A stretch of 64,000 nucleotides of DNA from assembly GCA_033964015.1 (NCBI GenBank), contig CM066913.1, positions 29,228,790 through 29,292,789 on the forward strand, given 5' to 3'. Shown in pieces: positions 63,003-64,000 of this stretch (its first letter is position 1; every line of letters starts with the position of its first letter). The position numbers and the translations under genes were made by a program. This DNA is from Scolanthus callimorphus. Lineage: Eukaryota > Cnidaria > Anthozoa > Actiniaria > Edwardsiidae. The notes under the pieces are model-generated. The model was not told the origin of the DNA. It ran no database searches and was given only the letters and a program-made list of their open reading frames with translations.

Positions 63003-64000
63003 ATGTGGACTGTACGGAACATTGGGTCCACCAGGCACAGCTTAAAAGCATGCAAGTCAAGCCATTTTACAAGACGAAAACTTCACGGACTCGGTGAGCG
63101 AATCATGGCAATCAGACGAGAGGACATCAACGTGTGGGAACGACGAGCACCTATGGGACCAGCACATGTGTCTGAACTTGTAAATAGAGGAATCAAAGTG
63201 CTAGTTCAACCATCTACAAGACGGGCCTACACTATGGATGAGTATGAAAGAGCTGGTGCTATTATTACGGAAGATTTGGATCCTGCAAGCTTGATCATCG
63301 GTGTCAAAGCTGTTCCGATTGATTTGCTTCTGCCGGACAAGACTTACGCGTTCTTTTCGCATACTATCAAGGCTCAAGAGGCAAATATGCCTCTTCTAGA
63401 TGCCATGCTTGACAAGGTAGTGTGAATAACGGTAACATATTTCAATATGACGCCCGATTTAATGAGTAAGAGCTGTCTAACTCTTTGTTTCGCTAAAGAG
63501 GGGTCGAAAGCAACACTGTTTATCGAAGTTCGAACTCACTCTTCCGATCGGTGCGAGATATTCCGTTCATGAACATTTTGATACATTAGCCTACATTTAA
63601 GATAACTTAGATAATACTTTAACTTGTGTTCATGATAAAAGACCACCTTTATCGGTGTTTAAGGCTGGTAATTGGTCATGTATTAGTGTTGTAACTTTAA
63701 TGTTTTCCTTTACTTCGACACGTGAGATAAGTTAAGATGTGTCCATGGAAAACGCGCTGAACCGCATTGACCGTTCCCTATTAGTAAATTGTTTTTTTCT
63801 TCTTCTCTCTAGTTGTCTTAGGCATCCAGCTGTCTTGAAAAGCCTGTTTTAGAAACCCGATCTTGAAAAAATACACTATTGTACATTCTTGATATTGAAT
63901 GCTGTTTAAAAATGCAAGGTGCTCGAGACTCATTCGTCTCTCGATCAATTTGTCTGTAAGCTTAAATATCGGGAATATTGTTTTATTTTTCAGAATATAC
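63003..64000 (+). CDS. AASS: Alpha-aminoadipic semialdehyde synthase (5' exons, partial)
   Basis: Exon 1 runs from the ATG at 63003 (context CACCATG) to 63416, where GACAAG meets the donor GTAGTG; exon 2 begins at 63994 after TTTTCAG and runs off the window. Exon 1 encodes 138 residues: a basic N terminus with Arg/Lys/Ser typical of a mitochondrial presequence, then the start of the lysine-ketoglutarate reductase domain, with the highly conserved MAIRRED, WERRAP, VQPSTRRA and KTYAFFSHTIKAQEAN stretches. In animals AASS is a bifunctional mitochondrial enzyme that joins lysine and 2-oxoglutarate to saccharopine and then splits it to glutamate and aminoadipate semialdehyde, the first two steps of lysine breakdown. 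The phase at the exon junction is 0. The reductase core and the whole dehydrogenase half lie outside the window. Confidence 0.93.

Noticed and set aside
1..64000. tRNA, rRNA or CRISPR features
   Set aside because: Looked for cloverleaf boxes, conserved rRNA stretches and regularly spaced repeats; found none that hold up.

Overview
This is eukaryotic, metazoan DNA. Genes are split by introns with canonical GT-AG junctions, most of the window is non-coding, and it is dense with short inverted-repeat transposon remnants. The gene set (an L1/contactin-type Ig-FN3 adhesion protein, a rhodopsin-class receptor, a metazoan-type lysine-degradation enzyme and an APOL-domain protein) together with the compact introns suggests an invertebrate, most likely an anthozoan cnidarian (coral or sea anemone). 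The species call is inference; the sequence does not prove it.

Layout. 1-19.8 kb: no supported gene, several non-autonomous DNA transposons (MITEs). 19.8-34.0 kb (+): a 17-exon cell-surface adhesion gene with signal peptide, six Ig domains, five FN3 domains and a GPI-anchor-like hydrophobic C terminus; predicted 1138 aa with every splice phase consistent. 34.0-40.1 kb: transposon-rich spacer between two convergent genes, including a 1.98 kb TIR element with another TIR element nested in it. 40.1-44.1 kb (-): a small single-pass membrane protein with a very short ectodomain and a long cytoplasmic tail full of YDxP-type tyrosine motifs, resembling a transmembrane adaptor protein. It carries one apparent 1-base frameshift. 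44.1-49.1 kb: spacer with two TIR elements and a CCAAT-containing tandem repeat. 49.1-53.8 kb (+): a four-exon gene joining a protein kinase domain to an apolipoprotein L-like hydrophobic helical domain (623 aa). 55.9-58.7 kb (+): a two-exon class A GPCR (360 aa) whose first exon encodes only eight residues. 63.0 kb to the window end (+): the first exon and the start of the second exon of AASS, the lysine-ketoglutarate reductase/saccharopine dehydrogenase of mitochondrial lysine breakdown.

The genes do not form an operon or an obvious pathway. Three are membrane or signalling proteins (adhesion receptor, tyrosine-motif adaptor, GPCR), one is a candidate kinase-membrane effector, and one is metabolic. 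The most unusual coding elements are the kinase-APOL fusion and the tyrosine-rich adaptor. The non-coding part is notable for many transposon families with recognisable termini and target-site duplications (TAA/TTA, TA, TTAA, a perfect 9-bp duplication and a 6-bp duplication). No tRNA, rRNA or CRISPR was seen.
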